A stretch of DNA of 62,148 nucleotides from Oceanobacillus salinisoli (GTDB taxonomy: Bacteria; Bacillota; Bacilli; Bacillales; Amphibacillaceae), in NCBI RefSeq assembly GCF_009733865.1, contig NZ_WOFB01000026.1, positions 1 to 62,148 on the forward strand, read 5' to 3'. The position numbers and the translations under genes were made by a program. The notes below the pieces were generated by a model. The model saw only the letters and a program-made list of their open reading frames with translations, made no database searches and had not been told where the DNA came from. Shown here in pieces: positions 28,845 through 37,766 of this stretch; within the stretch, counting starts at the first letter, position 1; every line of letters starts with the position of its first letter.

Positions 28845-29072
28845 TCAATGCATATCCACTTGCCTTGATCTCAATTCTTCCTGTTCCATCACAGGAGGTT
28901 TGGTCATTTGTAAAAGTGTAGCTAAATTAGCACCGACTACAAGAAATAAAAACATTAGCCAGCTTCCCCAAAAAATCTGTTCCAGTGTAGACTGAGCATA
29001 AGGAAAAACAGGCCAGGCCACGTAAAGGAAAAAGCCAGCCAGAAGTAATCTTAAAATGGCATAGTGTTTCAT
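28845..29072 (-). CDS. Small membrane protein of unknown function
   Basis: These 75 residues have two hydrophobic segments (about 5-22 and 31-50) and a polar, glutamate-rich C-terminus. I chose ATG 29072 because GAGAGGAGGAATAC precedes it; the open frame further upstream has no signal. It lies between ytoI and the pilus operon, and a terminator follows the pilus operon just upstream, so it is expressed separately. I do not recognise the family with confidence. Confidence 0.75.
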   Translation of the reverse strand: MKHYAILRLLLAGFFLYVAWPVFPYAQSTLEQIFWGSWLMFLFLVVGANLATLLQMTKPPVMEQEELRSRQVDMH

Positions 29073-29150
29073 CGTATTCCTCCTCTCTATAATATCAATA
29101 TGAAAAAGAAGATTCTTTAAGAACAAAGTATATGAAAAAGGCCACTTCCT

Positions 29151-29176
29151 AAGAAAAGCGCAAGCGCCCGTTTAGC
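29151..29176 (+). repeat. Fragment of family C repeat
   Basis: AAGAAAAGCGCAAGCGCCCG and the next bases equal the start of the full copy at 46345-46451. The rest of the element is missing. GCGC-AA-GCGC is a small palindrome. Confidence 0.75.
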
Positions 29177-29203
29177 AAAAAAGAAAAGCACTTTCCAAAG
29201 TGT

Positions 29204-29240
29204 AAAAAAAGGATAGCCCTTTTCAAAGATAGAGCTATCC
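29204..29240 (-). terminator. Terminator of the pilus operon
   Basis: On the minus strand GGATAGCTCT pairs with AGGGCTATCC (one wobble) around a ten-base loop and is followed by seven T. The stem overlaps the pilO stop region. Confidence 0.85.
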
Positions 29241-29759
29241 GTTATAAAATACTGTAAATGTAATATTTAAAGAAGCTTCATTGTCTGCTTGCTGTATATT
29301 CATTGAATCGATTCTTATAAGTCTTTCATTTTCCAATAAATGATCCATAAACTGATTCATATCAGACAAACTGGCTGCCGTTACTTCTAGTGAATAATTA
29401 TTTTCCTGAATAACGGTATCACCGCTATCTTCCTCTAAAACGTCTGCTTTTGCAGACTCTACTAGATGAATGGTCACATTAGTATTCTGCGCCATTTGTT
29501 CTAACGAAATAAGAACATTGTCTGTCGCTTTATTACTAGGTACTTTTCCGGTAAGTTCATTTGCATCTTCCTCTGAATCGTCTGATTGATTTTGTGTGGA
29601 ATCTAATTGTTTTTCATACATGGATACTTCATTTTCCAAGGAAACAGTTTTGATTTGTAAAGGTTTAATTATACTAAAATAGGAAATGCCATAAATAGCA
29701 GCAACTATAATAACCGCAAACAAAAGATACGTATAAGTCTTTGTCCAATTTTTAAGCAT
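29235..29759 (-). CDS. pilO: Type IV pilus assembly protein PilO-like
   Basis: This 174-residue inner-membrane protein has one N-terminal helix (about 9-32), a coiled-coil linker with an acidic stretch (about 58-70) and a ferredoxin-like C-terminal domain. PilO pairs with PilN in the alignment complex that links the cytoplasmic PilM to the pilus base. ATG 29759 overlaps the pilN stop and follows GGTGACG. Assignment rests on gene order pilM-pilN-pilO and topology rather than a strong motif. Confidence 0.82.
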   Translation of the reverse strand: MLKNWTKTYTYLLFAVIIVAAIYGISYFSIIKPLQIKTVSLENEVSMYEKQLDSTQNQSDDSEEDANELTGKVPSNKATDNVLISLEQMAQNTNVTIHLVESAKADVLEEDSGDTVIQENNYSLEVTAASLSDMNQFMDHLLENERLIRIDSMNIQQADNEASLNITFTVFYNG

Positions 29760-30294
29760 CGTCACCAAGCTCCTCGATCAGTATTTCCCTGTCAACCGTA
29801 ACCGTCAATGTAGCTTGGTACATGGACTCATAAAGACCTGCGCTGTTAAGTTGTGAATCTGTAATATAGGCTTTTTCTTCGAGTGAACGAAGATAGTTTG
29901 CAACTTCTTGAAGGCTGGTAAACTCCGCTTCCGTAGTAAATTGATTTTCTGTAGAAAAATCATAACCAATTAGGTTACCTGGAGATTGTAAAAGCTGTAA
30001 AGTTTCTTTATATAAGGCAACAGCAGGAAACATTTCCGCCTCTAATGCCATAACCTCCTGCCGCAACTGCTGTAACACCCTATCGCTTCTTATTCTATCC
30101 TGATTCTCCATTAATACGGATTCTATTTGCGCTCTTTTACTTTCCAAACTCTCTATTTCACTTTGCAAATTATTCTTTTGTAAAACTATTACACCGCTGA
30201 CAATAATTAATAATATAAGAGATAAGATGCCAGTCCAAAGGAAAGTAGTATGTTTTTTAGGTTGTTTCTTCATAAAATTTATTTCTGAATTCAT
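29752..30294 (-). CDS. pilN: Type IV pilus assembly protein PilN-like
   Basis: The protein of about 180 residues begins with a short cytoplasmic tail holding the PilM-binding motif (EINFMKK, cf. INLLP/INFM types), then one membrane helix (about 21-41), a coiled coil (about 42-85) and a small C-terminal domain. It is the usual partner of PilM and PilO. ATG 30294 has better spacing from AAGGTGAG than the ATG at 30297. It overlaps pilO by eight bases. Confidence 0.82.
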   Translation of the reverse strand: MNSEINFMKKQPKKHTTFLWTGILSLILLIIVSGVIVLQKNNLQSEIESLESKRAQIESVLMENQDRIRSDRVLQQLRQEVMALEAEMFPAVALYKETLQLLQSPGNLIGYDFSTENQFTTEAEFTSLQEVANYLRSLEEKAYITDSQLNSAGLYESMYQATLTVTVDREILIEELGDDA

Positions 30295-30305
30295 CATCGC
30301 TCACC

Positions 30306-31208
30306 TTACACATCTTTTTTCAAAGCTAAGCCAAGCACATCGATATACCCGGAAGACAATTCTTCCTTTTCAAAAGAATGAATTGGAATCGTTACTTGTT
30401 CTGACAGTCTTTCTTTTACTGTTTTTATATATGGATAGTCCCCACATAATAACAGCTGATTAATTTGTGATTCTCCTTTTGAGATAGAATACTGATAAAA
30501 GTCAATAATACGATTAATTTCTATTAAATACTCATCAATAAACGATAGATCAACTTCCTCTTTACTATCATTTTCAACAGATAGTTTTATGTTTCTGGAA
30601 AAAATCGCCTTATCATTTTTAAATACAGTTAAGATTAGCGCATCGTTATTCCAGTGAATAAGGAGAACATGTTCTTTGTTTTCGTTCTTGGTCAAATAAT
30701 AATAGCGATAGACGGAAAGTGAGGTAAGATCTGCTACGACAGGTTTTAGACCAGTCTTGGCAAAAGCCTCTTCAAAATCATCTATTTTATCTTTTGGATA
30801 GGCAAATAAAAGAATGTTTCGATTCGTTTCATCCGTATCTAAAAAATCAATTTCAATCGCTGGATTTTCAAATGGCAAATAAATGCTATTCCCGATTCTT
30901 GTTTGAACATAATCGATTGCTTCAACCTTTGTTAAGGCAGCTGGTATTTGCATTTGACGAATGACTACCGTATCATCCGGAATGGAAAAAAATAATTTCT
31001 TGCGTTTCCACTTATATTTTTGGACAAGCTGGTTTATTACCTTTAAAAAGACTACCTTATTCAGCTTTCCTTCCTGAAATGTATCCGTTGGTAATTCAAT
31101 TTCCCCATATGTGACCAACCCCTCCAATGTATGATTTCGATGATATGTATAACGCAATACTTTATTTGTGATTACAATATTTACTCTGCCATTATTCATG
31201 AAACCCAT
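30306..31208 (-). CDS. pilM: Type IV pilus actin-like protein PilM
   Basis: This 300-residue cytoplasmic protein has the FtsA/MreB-like fold of PilM. Recognisable parts are FSIPDDTVVIRQMQIPA (the strand and helix that follow the first beta-sheet), QTRIGNSIYLPFENPAIEIDFL and the C-terminal region QLLLCGDYPYIK. PilM binds ATP and the PilN tail. ATG 31208 follows GCAGGTGACTAC. It lies between the prepilin peptidase and pilN. Confidence 0.88.
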   Translation of the reverse strand: MGFMNNGRVNIVITNKVLRYTYHRNHTLEGLVTYGEIELPTDTFQEGKLNKVVFLKVINQLVQKYKWKRKKLFFSIPDDTVVIRQMQIPAALTKVEAIDYVQTRIGNSIYLPFENPAIEIDFLDTDETNRNILLFAYPKDKIDDFEEAFAKTGLKPVVADLTSLSVYRYYYLTKNENKEHVLLIHWNNDALILTVFKNDKAIFSRNIKLSVENDSKEEVDLSFIDEYLIEINRIIDFYQYSISKGESQINQLLLCGDYPYIKTVKERLSEQVTIPIHSFEKEELSSGYIDVLGLALKKDV

Positions 31209-31220
31209 GTAGTCACCTGC

Positions 31221-31973
31221 TTATAGTAAGTTAAAATACCAATTAATGAGTGAATCCCCATAAAAATAAACTATCAATGCACCAATAACAATATACGGTC
31301 CAAATGGAACTGCCTGCTTCCGATTAATTATCTTAAGTAGAAGTAAAATCATTCCTATAACTGAACCTATCATACATGATAGAAAAAATACGAGCAATAC
31401 ATGTTCCCAACCTAAGACGATTCCTAATACTCCAAAAAGCTTCATATCTCCAGCACCCATTCCACCACGACTGACCATAATAATAATAGCAAGTAATCCT
31501 ATACCAATTCCAGCCCCTGCAAGTGGTGACCACCATGGTTCCAACGGTTCAACTAACCTCAAAACGATAAAAAAGGGCAAAAAGAAAAGAAGAACTTTAT
31601 TTGGTATGAGCATGTATTTGATATCCGCTACAAGGATGATCATAAGCATGGAAACAAGTAACAATGCCGTAATTAGTTCGATTTGAACACCAATTTCCCA
31701 AAAGCTCAGTGCAAATAAGCATCCAGTTAACAGTTCAGTGGTTGGATAGATAAATGATATTTTCCCTTTACAATTCCTGCATTTCCCTTGCTGAATAACA
31801 TATGACATCAAAGGAATATTCTCATACCAGGATAATTGGTGCTTGCAATGGGGGCATACAGAACGTTCATTAGTAAATGGAATATTTTTTGGCACGCGCA
31901 GACCAACTACATTGAAGAATGATCCAAAAATGAGGCCTAGAATGAAGAAAGATAGAGTTAGTTGAATGGTCAA
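31221..31973 (-). CDS. pilD: Prepilin peptidase (type 4 leader peptidase)
   Basis: This integral membrane aspartic protease cleaves the class III leader of pilins and N-methylates the new end. The 250 residues show the N-terminal methyltransferase region with two zinc-binding CxxC pairs (CPHC, CRNC) and the catalytic aspartates in VADIKYMLIPN and GAGDMKLFG, among about seven membrane helices. The start appears to be TTG 31973, ten bases after GGAG. It is distinct from a ComC peptidase, which the organism may also have elsewhere. Confidence 0.95.
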   Translation of the reverse strand: MTIQLTLSFFILGLIFGSFFNVVGLRVPKNIPFTNERSVCPHCKHQLSWYENIPLMSYVIQQGKCRNCKGKISFIYPTTELLTGCLFALSFWEIGVQIELITALLLVSMLMIILVADIKYMLIPNKVLLFFLPFFIVLRLVEPLEPWWSPLAGAGIGIGLLAIIIMVSRGGMGAGDMKLFGVLGIVLGWEHVLLVFFLSCMIGSVIGMILLLLKIINRKQAVPFGPYIVIGALIVYFYGDSLINWYFNLL

Positions 31974-32026
31974 TTTCGTAATGCTCCTTCAAATTTTGTT
32001 AAAAAGTAAAAGCTATTCCTGAAGAA

Positions 32027-32051
32027 AACGCCTTGCGAAATGCAAGGCGTT
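32027..32051 (-). terminator. Terminator after pilA
   Basis: A perfect 10-bp stem AACGCCTTGC/GCAAGGCGTT with a five-base loop is followed by TTTTCTTC on the minus strand, between pilA and pilD. It would leave the major pilin message more abundant than the downstream assembly genes. Confidence 0.8.
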
Positions 32052-32071
32052 AATAACTCCTTTAAATGTTA

Positions 32072-32434
32072 TTATTCATGGAACTCAAAATTTAGACCGC
32101 CACTACTAGTTTCAATGACTTTTACTTTATCAGCTTTTTGGAAACCATCGGGAACCTCATCTAAATATCCTTCAATTGATAGTAAATTTAATGTATAAGC
32201 CGGCTGAGAGTCAGCAGTTGTATTTGTTGATAATCCTGATGCATGAGCCAATCTTGCAGCATTTTCTAACAACTCTTTATTTGCTTCCTCTGCTTCCCCT
32301 TCAGCTTTTCCAATCACATTTCCAATACTCGGCACTGCAATCGCAACAATAATCCCTAAAATCGCTATCACTGCCAAAAGTTCTACCAACGTAAATCCTT
32401 TTTCTTTCTTCATCCATTTCTTAAATCTTTCCAA
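32072..32434 (-). CDS. pilA: Major type IV pilin
   Basis: The 120-residue precursor has a class III signal: a basic leader ending in KKEKG, cleaved before FTLVELLAVIAILGIIVAIAVP, with Glu5 that pairs with the N-terminus during assembly. The mature part is short (about 107 residues) with an alpha helix and a small C-terminal sheet and no cysteine, so no disulfide D-loop. TTG 32434, seven bases after AGGTGGG, is the most likely start; a GTG at 32446 lies within that site. It stands between pilC and pilD. Confidence 0.88.
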   Translation of the reverse strand: MERFKKWMKKEKGFTLVELLAVIAILGIIVAIAVPSIGNVIGKAEGEAEEANKELLENAARLAHASGLSTNTTADSQPAYTLNLLSIEGYLDEVPDGFQKADKVKVIETSSGGLNFEFHE

Positions 32435-32900
32435 TTCTATTCCCACCTTTTTGTACTATAAAATAAATGTAAACGCTCTTCTCGCATTGCTTGTTGCTAT
32501 AAATTTGAAATAAACTGCGACCAAACTTGAGATAATCTTGGTGCTACACCTATCACCACGGAAATACACTACGCTAGTTTTGTACTTTTATCTCCCTAAC
32601 ATTTGTTTAAGCTAAATAAAGTCTTAGCAAGTTAACCCTATTAAGCTGGTTGATTGGAGCGGAAGTGGTTGTTGCACTATAATAAGTCGCAGCCTAAAGA
32701 AAATGCGAATTTAAATCATTTGCAAAAAGCAAAACCTTATAGAAACAGCCAATTTAAAAAATCTAATACTATCAACTAGCTAATTAAAATGAACTGCTAT
32801 CACATCCAACTTTTTTCCCATTTCTATATTAATTATATAGTATAAACAACTATTAATCTATTTCTTTTCGTAAAAATTTTGTTACATTTTTTGATGCTTC
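32435..32900. other. pilA-pilC gap with degenerate family D repeat
   Basis: The 466 bases contain a decayed family D element: ATAAACTGCGACC at about 32511, GGAAATACACTACGC, CTGGTTGATTGGAGCGGA and AAGTCGCAG at about 32684, then a CCTTATAGAAACAGCC end near 32750. The GC-rich core is mostly lost. It separates pilA from pilC, so pilA probably has its own promoter here; I could not fix its boxes. Confidence 0.6.
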
Positions 32901-34097
32901 TTACATATTTTCAAACATGCCAAACATCGGTATAACGACTGCAGCAATAATCCCGCCAACAATAACCGTAAGAACAATAATCATTAACGGTTCAATTAGC
33001 GTTTTAATTCGATTCGATAATTGCTCTACCTCTTCCTCATAAAAATCTGCAGCTTTCAAAAGCATTTGATCCAAAGTTCCCGTTTTTTCACCAATTTGAA
33101 TCATTTGTACGACTAAAGCAGGGAATACCCAATGGTCTTTCATCGGCTTAGCTATCGACTCCCCGGCTGATAGTGATTTTCTAACTTCTGACAGTACTCC
33201 TTGAATGACCCTATTTCCAACAACTTTCTCTGTAATTTCAAAAGACTGAAGAATAGGTACCGCACTATTTACAAGTGTACTTAGTGTTTGTGTCAATCGA
33301 ACCAATGCCCCTTTATGAACTAATACACCAAGAAAAGGAAACTTCATTTTGATTACATCCATCCGATAAACAAACGCATCAAATTTCATGCAATATTTAT
33401 AAACTGCAACCATCAAGGCAGCAAAGACAAAAAGTAACCACCAATATTTTCCAGTCCATTCACTTATATTTAAAATAAATTGGGTATACGCTGGAACATC
33501 CTCACCCATAGAATGAAACATACTGACAAACTGTGGAACAATGAAAACTAATAGAAAAATACTTAGTAAGACTGTTATAACTCCAACTACTGCCGGATAT
33601 GTTAGTGCAGAGATGATTTTTTGTTTGTTTCGGTACTCTTTCTCATAGTAATCTGCCATTTCATTTAGTATATCATCCAGCCTCCCACTCGCTTCTCCAG
33701 CATGGATCATGTTAATCAACAGGTCTGGAAATACCTTCGGGTGAAGCTCGGCAGCTTTGGAAAGAGAGATTCCCTGGTCGAGCTTTTTATCGATATCTGT
33801 TAATGCTATTTTCAGTGTATTATCTTCCGTTTGACGGATCATCGTCTTTGTTGCCTCAGAGATGGAAATACCAGCATGTATTAGCGTGGCATACTGTCTT
33901 AAAAAAACAACAAAGTCACTTCTTTTTACCGATCGTTTGAGAACAATATCCCTATTCCAAGGCTTGGTTTCTTCAATTTTTAATATAATAATTCCGTTTC
34001 TTTCCAATTCGGCCAATGCTGCGCTTTTGGAATCGGCATCCACTTTCCCTTTTACCTTTTCTCCAGAGATTTTCTTTCCTTTATATTGAAAATTCAT
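32901..34097 (-). CDS. pilC: Type IV pilus platform protein PilC
   Basis: This 398-residue GspF-family inner-membrane platform protein connects the motor ATPases to the growing pilus. Two repeated cytoplasmic domains are visible, each with the pattern RQYATLIHAGISISEA and LTQTLSTLVNSAVPILQSFE, along with LINMIHAGEASGRLDDIL and VVQMIQIGEKTGTLDQML. Membrane helices lie at about 165-190, 215-235 and 370-395. ATG 34097 follows GGAGAGGGG. Only three bases separate it from pilT. Confidence 0.95.
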   Translation of the reverse strand: MNFQYKGKKISGEKVKGKVDADSKSAALAELERNGIIILKIEETKPWNRDIVLKRSVKRSDFVVFLRQYATLIHAGISISEATKTMIRQTEDNTLKIALTDIDKKLDQGISLSKAAELHPKVFPDLLINMIHAGEASGRLDDILNEMADYYEKEYRNKQKIISALTYPAVVGVITVLLSIFLLVFIVPQFVSMFHSMGEDVPAYTQFILNISEWTGKYWWLLFVFAALMVAVYKYCMKFDAFVYRMDVIKMKFPFLGVLVHKGALVRLTQTLSTLVNSAVPILQSFEITEKVVGNRVIQGVLSEVRKSLSAGESIAKPMKDHWVFPALVVQMIQIGEKTGTLDQMLLKAADFYEEEVEQLSNRIKTLIEPLMIIVLTVIVGGIIAAVVIPMFGMFENM

Positions 34098-34100
34098 TGA

Positions 34101-35144
34101 CTAAAATCCCCTCTCCTGGATAAAGGGAGCAGCTGTTTCATAGGTAATTTGGTCTTCCTGAATCAATCGTTTCAAATCCATTTCCAATGTATGCATTCCT
34201 TGATCTCTAGACGTTTGCAGAACATTTTGTACTTGATGCAGTTTCTCGTTGCGGATTAAGTTTTTTACCGCAGACGTATTCATTAAGACTTCGGTAGCCA
34301 CTCGACGTTCCATTTGATCTTTCGTAATTAATAAGCGCTGTGAAATAACCGCCCTTAGAATGCTTGATAGCTGAATACGGATTTGTGCTTGCTGTTCAGC
34401 CGGGAATACATCAATGATTCTCTCGATGGTTGAAACAGAATCAGTAGTGTGTAATGTCCCTAAAACGAGATGACCTGTTTCTGCTGCGGTCATAGCAGTA
34501 GAAATGGTATCTAAATCACGCATTTCCCCAACTAATATTACGTCAGGATCCTGGCGCAGGCTAGCACGAAGTCCACCAGCAAAACTATTCGCATCAAATC
34601 CAATTTCACGTTGGTCAATAATGGACTGATTATGAGTATGCATATATTCAATCGGATCCTCCAATGTAATAATATGTTTTTTCATGGTTTCATTCATATA
34701 CGCAATCATGGATGCAAGGGTTGTGCTTTTGCCGCTTCCTGTTGGCCCGGTAACCAATACGAGTCCTTGAGGAAATTGAACAACCTGTTTTGTAATGAAT
34801 GGGAGCCGTAAGTCCTCAATAGACGGAATACTGGTTGGAATAATACGAATGGCAAGCGATAATTCCCCACGCTGATAAAATGTATTAATCCGAAACCGTG
34901 ATACTCCACTAATCCCATAAGAGAAGTCTAACTCCCGTTTTTCTTCCAATTTACGAGAATGCTCGTCCGATATAATAGACTCTACCATCCGTTTCGTATC
35001 CAATGGCTTGAGGTTATCCACGTTTTCCTGTTCAACAAGTTCACCATTAATCCGAAAAATAGGAGCTTTGCCTATTGTTAAATGTACATCAGATGCATTT
35101 TGATGAAATGCTCTTATTAATAATTCGTCAAAGTTTTGTTTCAT
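34101..35144 (-). CDS. pilT: Pilus retraction ATPase PilT
   Basis: This hexameric cytoplasmic ATPase depolymerises the pilus and drives twitching. The 347 residues show Walker A GPTGSGKST, the Asp box, Walker B ILVGEMRDLDTI, the His box TGHLVLGTLHT, and the PilT-specific C-terminal motif AVKNLIRNEK (AIRNLIRE type). ATG 35144 follows AAGGGG at a slightly long spacing. B. subtilis has no pilT, so a retractile pilus separate from the com pseudopilus is indicated. Confidence 0.95.
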   Translation of the reverse strand: MKQNFDELLIRAFHQNASDVHLTIGKAPIFRINGELVEQENVDNLKPLDTKRMVESIISDEHSRKLEEKRELDFSYGISGVSRFRINTFYQRGELSLAIRIIPTSIPSIEDLRLPFITKQVVQFPQGLVLVTGPTGSGKSTTLASMIAYMNETMKKHIITLEDPIEYMHTHNQSIIDQREIGFDANSFAGGLRASLRQDPDVILVGEMRDLDTISTAMTAAETGHLVLGTLHTTDSVSTIERIIDVFPAEQQAQIRIQLSSILRAVISQRLLITKDQMERRVATEVLMNTSAVKNLIRNEKLHQVQNVLQTSRDQGMHTLEMDLKRLIQEDQITYETAAPFIQERGF

Positions 35145-35159
35145 TGCTGTCAATTCCCC

Positions 35160-36785
35160 TTACATACTTATTGAAACCTGCATCACTTCATCTATAGTAG
35201 TTAAACCGGACTTCACTTTTTCTAAACCATCCTGAATTAAAAATGACATTTCCTGACTTTTTACATAATCGCGAATAGCTGTCATGGATTCGTTATTTAA
35301 TAACATGGTTTTCATATTATCGTCCAGTACAAGTACCTCGTGTACTGCCAACCTGCTTCTATAACCTGTATGATGACAAACACTACAGCCTTTACCATAA
35401 CTGACCTGACCTGCTTCTATACCGTTTTTAGCGAAAATTTCCTGTTCCATCGACGTGGGTTCCCGATCTACTTTACAATCCCGGCAAATTTGACGAACCA
35501 AGCGCTGGGCAACTACACCTGATAATGATGAGACAACTAAATAAGGTTCAATTCCCATATCAATTAATCGCGGGATCGTATCAAGGGCACTGTTCGTATG
35601 CAATGTGCTAAATACTAGATGCCCTGTTAACGATGCACGAACCGCTATTTCAGCGGTTTCCTGGTCACGTATCTCTCCTACCATGATGATATTGGGATCT
35701 TGTCTCAGAATAGATCGAAGCCCCTCCGCAAATGTTAACCCAATCGAGCTATTGACTTGAACTTGATTAATCCCCTCTAACTGATACTCCACGGGATCCT
35801 CTACAGTTATAATATTTACTTTCTCGGAATTCAGTCGATTCAGGGAAGCATATAATGTTGATGTTTTACCTGATCCTGTTGGTCCTGTCAGTAATAAAAG
35901 ACCTGATGGCTGATTAAGTAAATGAACATATTTTTTGCGATTCTGTTCGGAAAAATGTAACTCACTTAGATCCATTAATGCATTATTTAAATCTAAAATA
36001 CGGATAACCACTTTTTCACCGTGAACAGTTGGCAAACTGGATATCCTTAGGTCTACTGGTTTAGAGCCGACCCTTGTTTTTATACGTCCATCCTGTGGTA
36101 ACCTTGTTTGTGTGATATTTAAATCTGCCAAAATTTTAATTCGGGCAACTAGTGAATTTTGCAGAGTTTTTGGTATGATTTTTTGTGTTTGCAAACGTCC
36201 GTCAATTCGATATCGGACATGAACATTGGTTTCCTGTGGGTCAATATGAATATCACTCGCTCTTAACTGTACACCCGTGTTCAGCAATTGATCCAGCATA
36301 CGTACAACAACCGCTTCATCATCCTCTGAGGATTCTTCTATCATCATTTCAAATTCATTGGAAAAATAGTATTTATTAATGGCAAATAAAATATCATCTT
36401 TTGCGGCAATAACTGGAGAAATAGTAAAGCCGGTTGATAACTCTAAATCATCAATTACGAAATAATCCATGGGATCCTTCATCGCTACTACGAGTGCATT
36501 ATTTTTAATTTCTAACGGGATGACATACTTTTCCTGTGCCAACTCCTTTGTAACAAAGCCCAGCACATTTTCATCTATCGGATATCGATAAAGGGAAACA
36601 TGTGGAATTCCCAATTGAAATTCCAATACTTCTATCAGCTGTTGTTCTGTAATAAATCCAAGCTCCAGTAATGTGTCACCTAATTTTTGATTTTCCTTTT
36701 TATGTTCTAGTGCCTGATTGATTTGATTTTCTGATACAAGTCCAGCTTCCTGGAGGAGATCACCTAAGCGTTTCCTGGTAGGCAT
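35160..36785 (-). CDS. pilB: Pilus extension ATPase PilB
   Basis: This 541-residue assembly ATPase has an N-terminal MshEN/GspE_N domain (RLGDLLQEAGLV and LGDTLLELGFI repeats, a type that can bind c-di-GMP in MshE relatives). The motor domain has Walker A GPTGSGKTST, Walker B IIMVGEIRDQETA and His box TGHLVFSTLHT. Two CxxC pairs (CRDC, CSVC) form the zinc site. ATG 36785 is seven bases after GAGAGG. It lies upstream of pilT and pilC in one operon. A diguanylate cyclase lies elsewhere in the window. Confidence 0.95.
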   Translation of the reverse strand: MPTRKRLGDLLQEAGLVSENQINQALEHKKENQKLGDTLLELGFITEQQLIEVLEFQLGIPHVSLYRYPIDENVLGFVTKELAQEKYVIPLEIKNNALVVAMKDPMDYFVIDDLELSTGFTISPVIAAKDDILFAINKYYFSNEFEMMIEESSEDDEAVVVRMLDQLLNTGVQLRASDIHIDPQETNVHVRYRIDGRLQTQKIIPKTLQNSLVARIKILADLNITQTRLPQDGRIKTRVGSKPVDLRISSLPTVHGEKVVIRILDLNNALMDLSELHFSEQNRKKYVHLLNQPSGLLLLTGPTGSGKTSTLYASLNRLNSEKVNIITVEDPVEYQLEGINQVQVNSSIGLTFAEGLRSILRQDPNIIMVGEIRDQETAEIAVRASLTGHLVFSTLHTNSALDTIPRLIDMGIEPYLVVSSLSGVVAQRLVRQICRDCKVDREPTSMEQEIFAKNGIEAGQVSYGKGCSVCHHTGYRSRLAVHEVLVLDDNMKTMLLNNESMTAIRDYVKSQEMSFLIQDGLEKVKSGLTTIDEVMQVSISM

Positions 36786-36804
36786 CGTCATACCTCTCTT
36801 TCTT

Positions 36805-37275
36805 TTACTCTATAATTAATTCGATATTTCCTTCAGCAGTATCTGATTGATTATAAGCTTCTCCTGTAACATGTACGGTAATAACATTTGAAGCATCTAC
36901 ATTCGTTTCAGCATAATTGATAGAGAAACGATGATTCTCATCCAGCTCAATAGTACCGTTATTTCCAACTTGTGGTATAAGTACATGATTCACAAATTCC
37001 GTAATATCATTGGCAGAATTAATATCTTCCTGTTCAAAAGTCCCGTCATTTAACATGGATTCCAATTCTTCTTTATTGGTCTCAACGAGTTTTTGAAAAT
37101 AAATGACACCCATATCAGCTATATTTCCAGCATTTATATGTTTTTCCATCGTCGTTATTTGTTTGGTTGTATTCGTTATTTGAGTAAACAAACTCAAAAC
37201 AAATAATAAAAGTAAACTAATAATCATTAATGTTAATACCAGTGCAAAACCTCTTTCATTTTTTAACTTACCCAT
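36805..37275 (-). CDS. Minor pilin of PilX/GspK type
   Basis: The 156-residue protein starts with KLKNERG followed by FALVLTLMIISLLLLFVLSLF, a class III signal and helix. The residue at +5 is Leu, not Glu; loss of Glu5 is typical of PilX and GspK, which sit at the pilus tip. The rest is polar, with a predicted beta-rich C-terminus. It overlaps the preceding prepilin gene by eight bases and pilB follows 19 bases later. Confidence 0.85.
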   Translation of the reverse strand: MGKLKNERGFALVLTLMIISLLLLFVLSLFTQITNTTKQITTMEKHINAGNIADMGVIYFQKLVETNKEELESMLNDGTFEQEDINSANDITEFVNHVLIPQVGNNGTIELDENHRFSINYAETNVDASNVITVHVTGEAYNQSDTAEGNIELIIE

Positions 37276-37705
37276 CTACTACACCATCTCTATCTACATA
37301 CGTGTATGTTTCACTTAATTTCCTACCGCCATCGTTTGTAAAAATCTGTATTTTAGTTCTATATAAGTTAACATTATTTTCATTTTCTATACAAACGTTT
37401 AACTGAATTTGATATTCCTGTCCATTGAATTGATAGTCATAGCTAATATTTGTCGGATTTTGTAAATCGCAATTTTTAATGTATTCAGCATGATCACTAA
37501 TTATAGTCTTATTTTTCACTTCAAAGACCACCTGATCAATTAAGTTACTGGCAATTAATTCATCATCTGCTTGTTTGGACCAGCTCATCATTTGTGGAAA
37601 AAACGGTAAAAGTACAGCTATTATTGTTCCTAATAAAGCGATTGATGCTATAATTTCTATAAGTGTAAATCCATTACTATTTAATTTCTTCCATTTGGGA
37701 TACAA
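37268..37705 (-). CDS. Minor type IV prepilin
   Basis: This 145-residue prepilin has the leader KKLNSNG and the helix FTLIEIIASIALLGTIIAVLLPFF with Glu5. The C-terminal part has Cys residues (about 76 and 96) and beta-strand character. The likely start is TTG 37705, preceded by GGAGTGAAC; no ATG is available before the leader. It is the first gene of the minus-strand pilus operon, so the operon promoter lies in the 61 bases shared with the divergent prepilin gene. Confidence 0.85.
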   Translation of the reverse strand: MYPKWKKLNSNGFTLIEIIASIALLGTIIAVLLPFFPQMMSWSKQADDELIASNLIDQVVFEVKNKTIISDHAEYIKNCDLQNPTNISYDYQFNGQEYQIQLNVCIENENNVNLYRTKIQIFTNDGGRKLSETYTYVDRDGVVDG

Positions 37706-37766
37706 TAAAGTTCACTCCAACTTCGTGACTTTTCTCCTATTATATCATTTTATAGGATGTGTAAAT

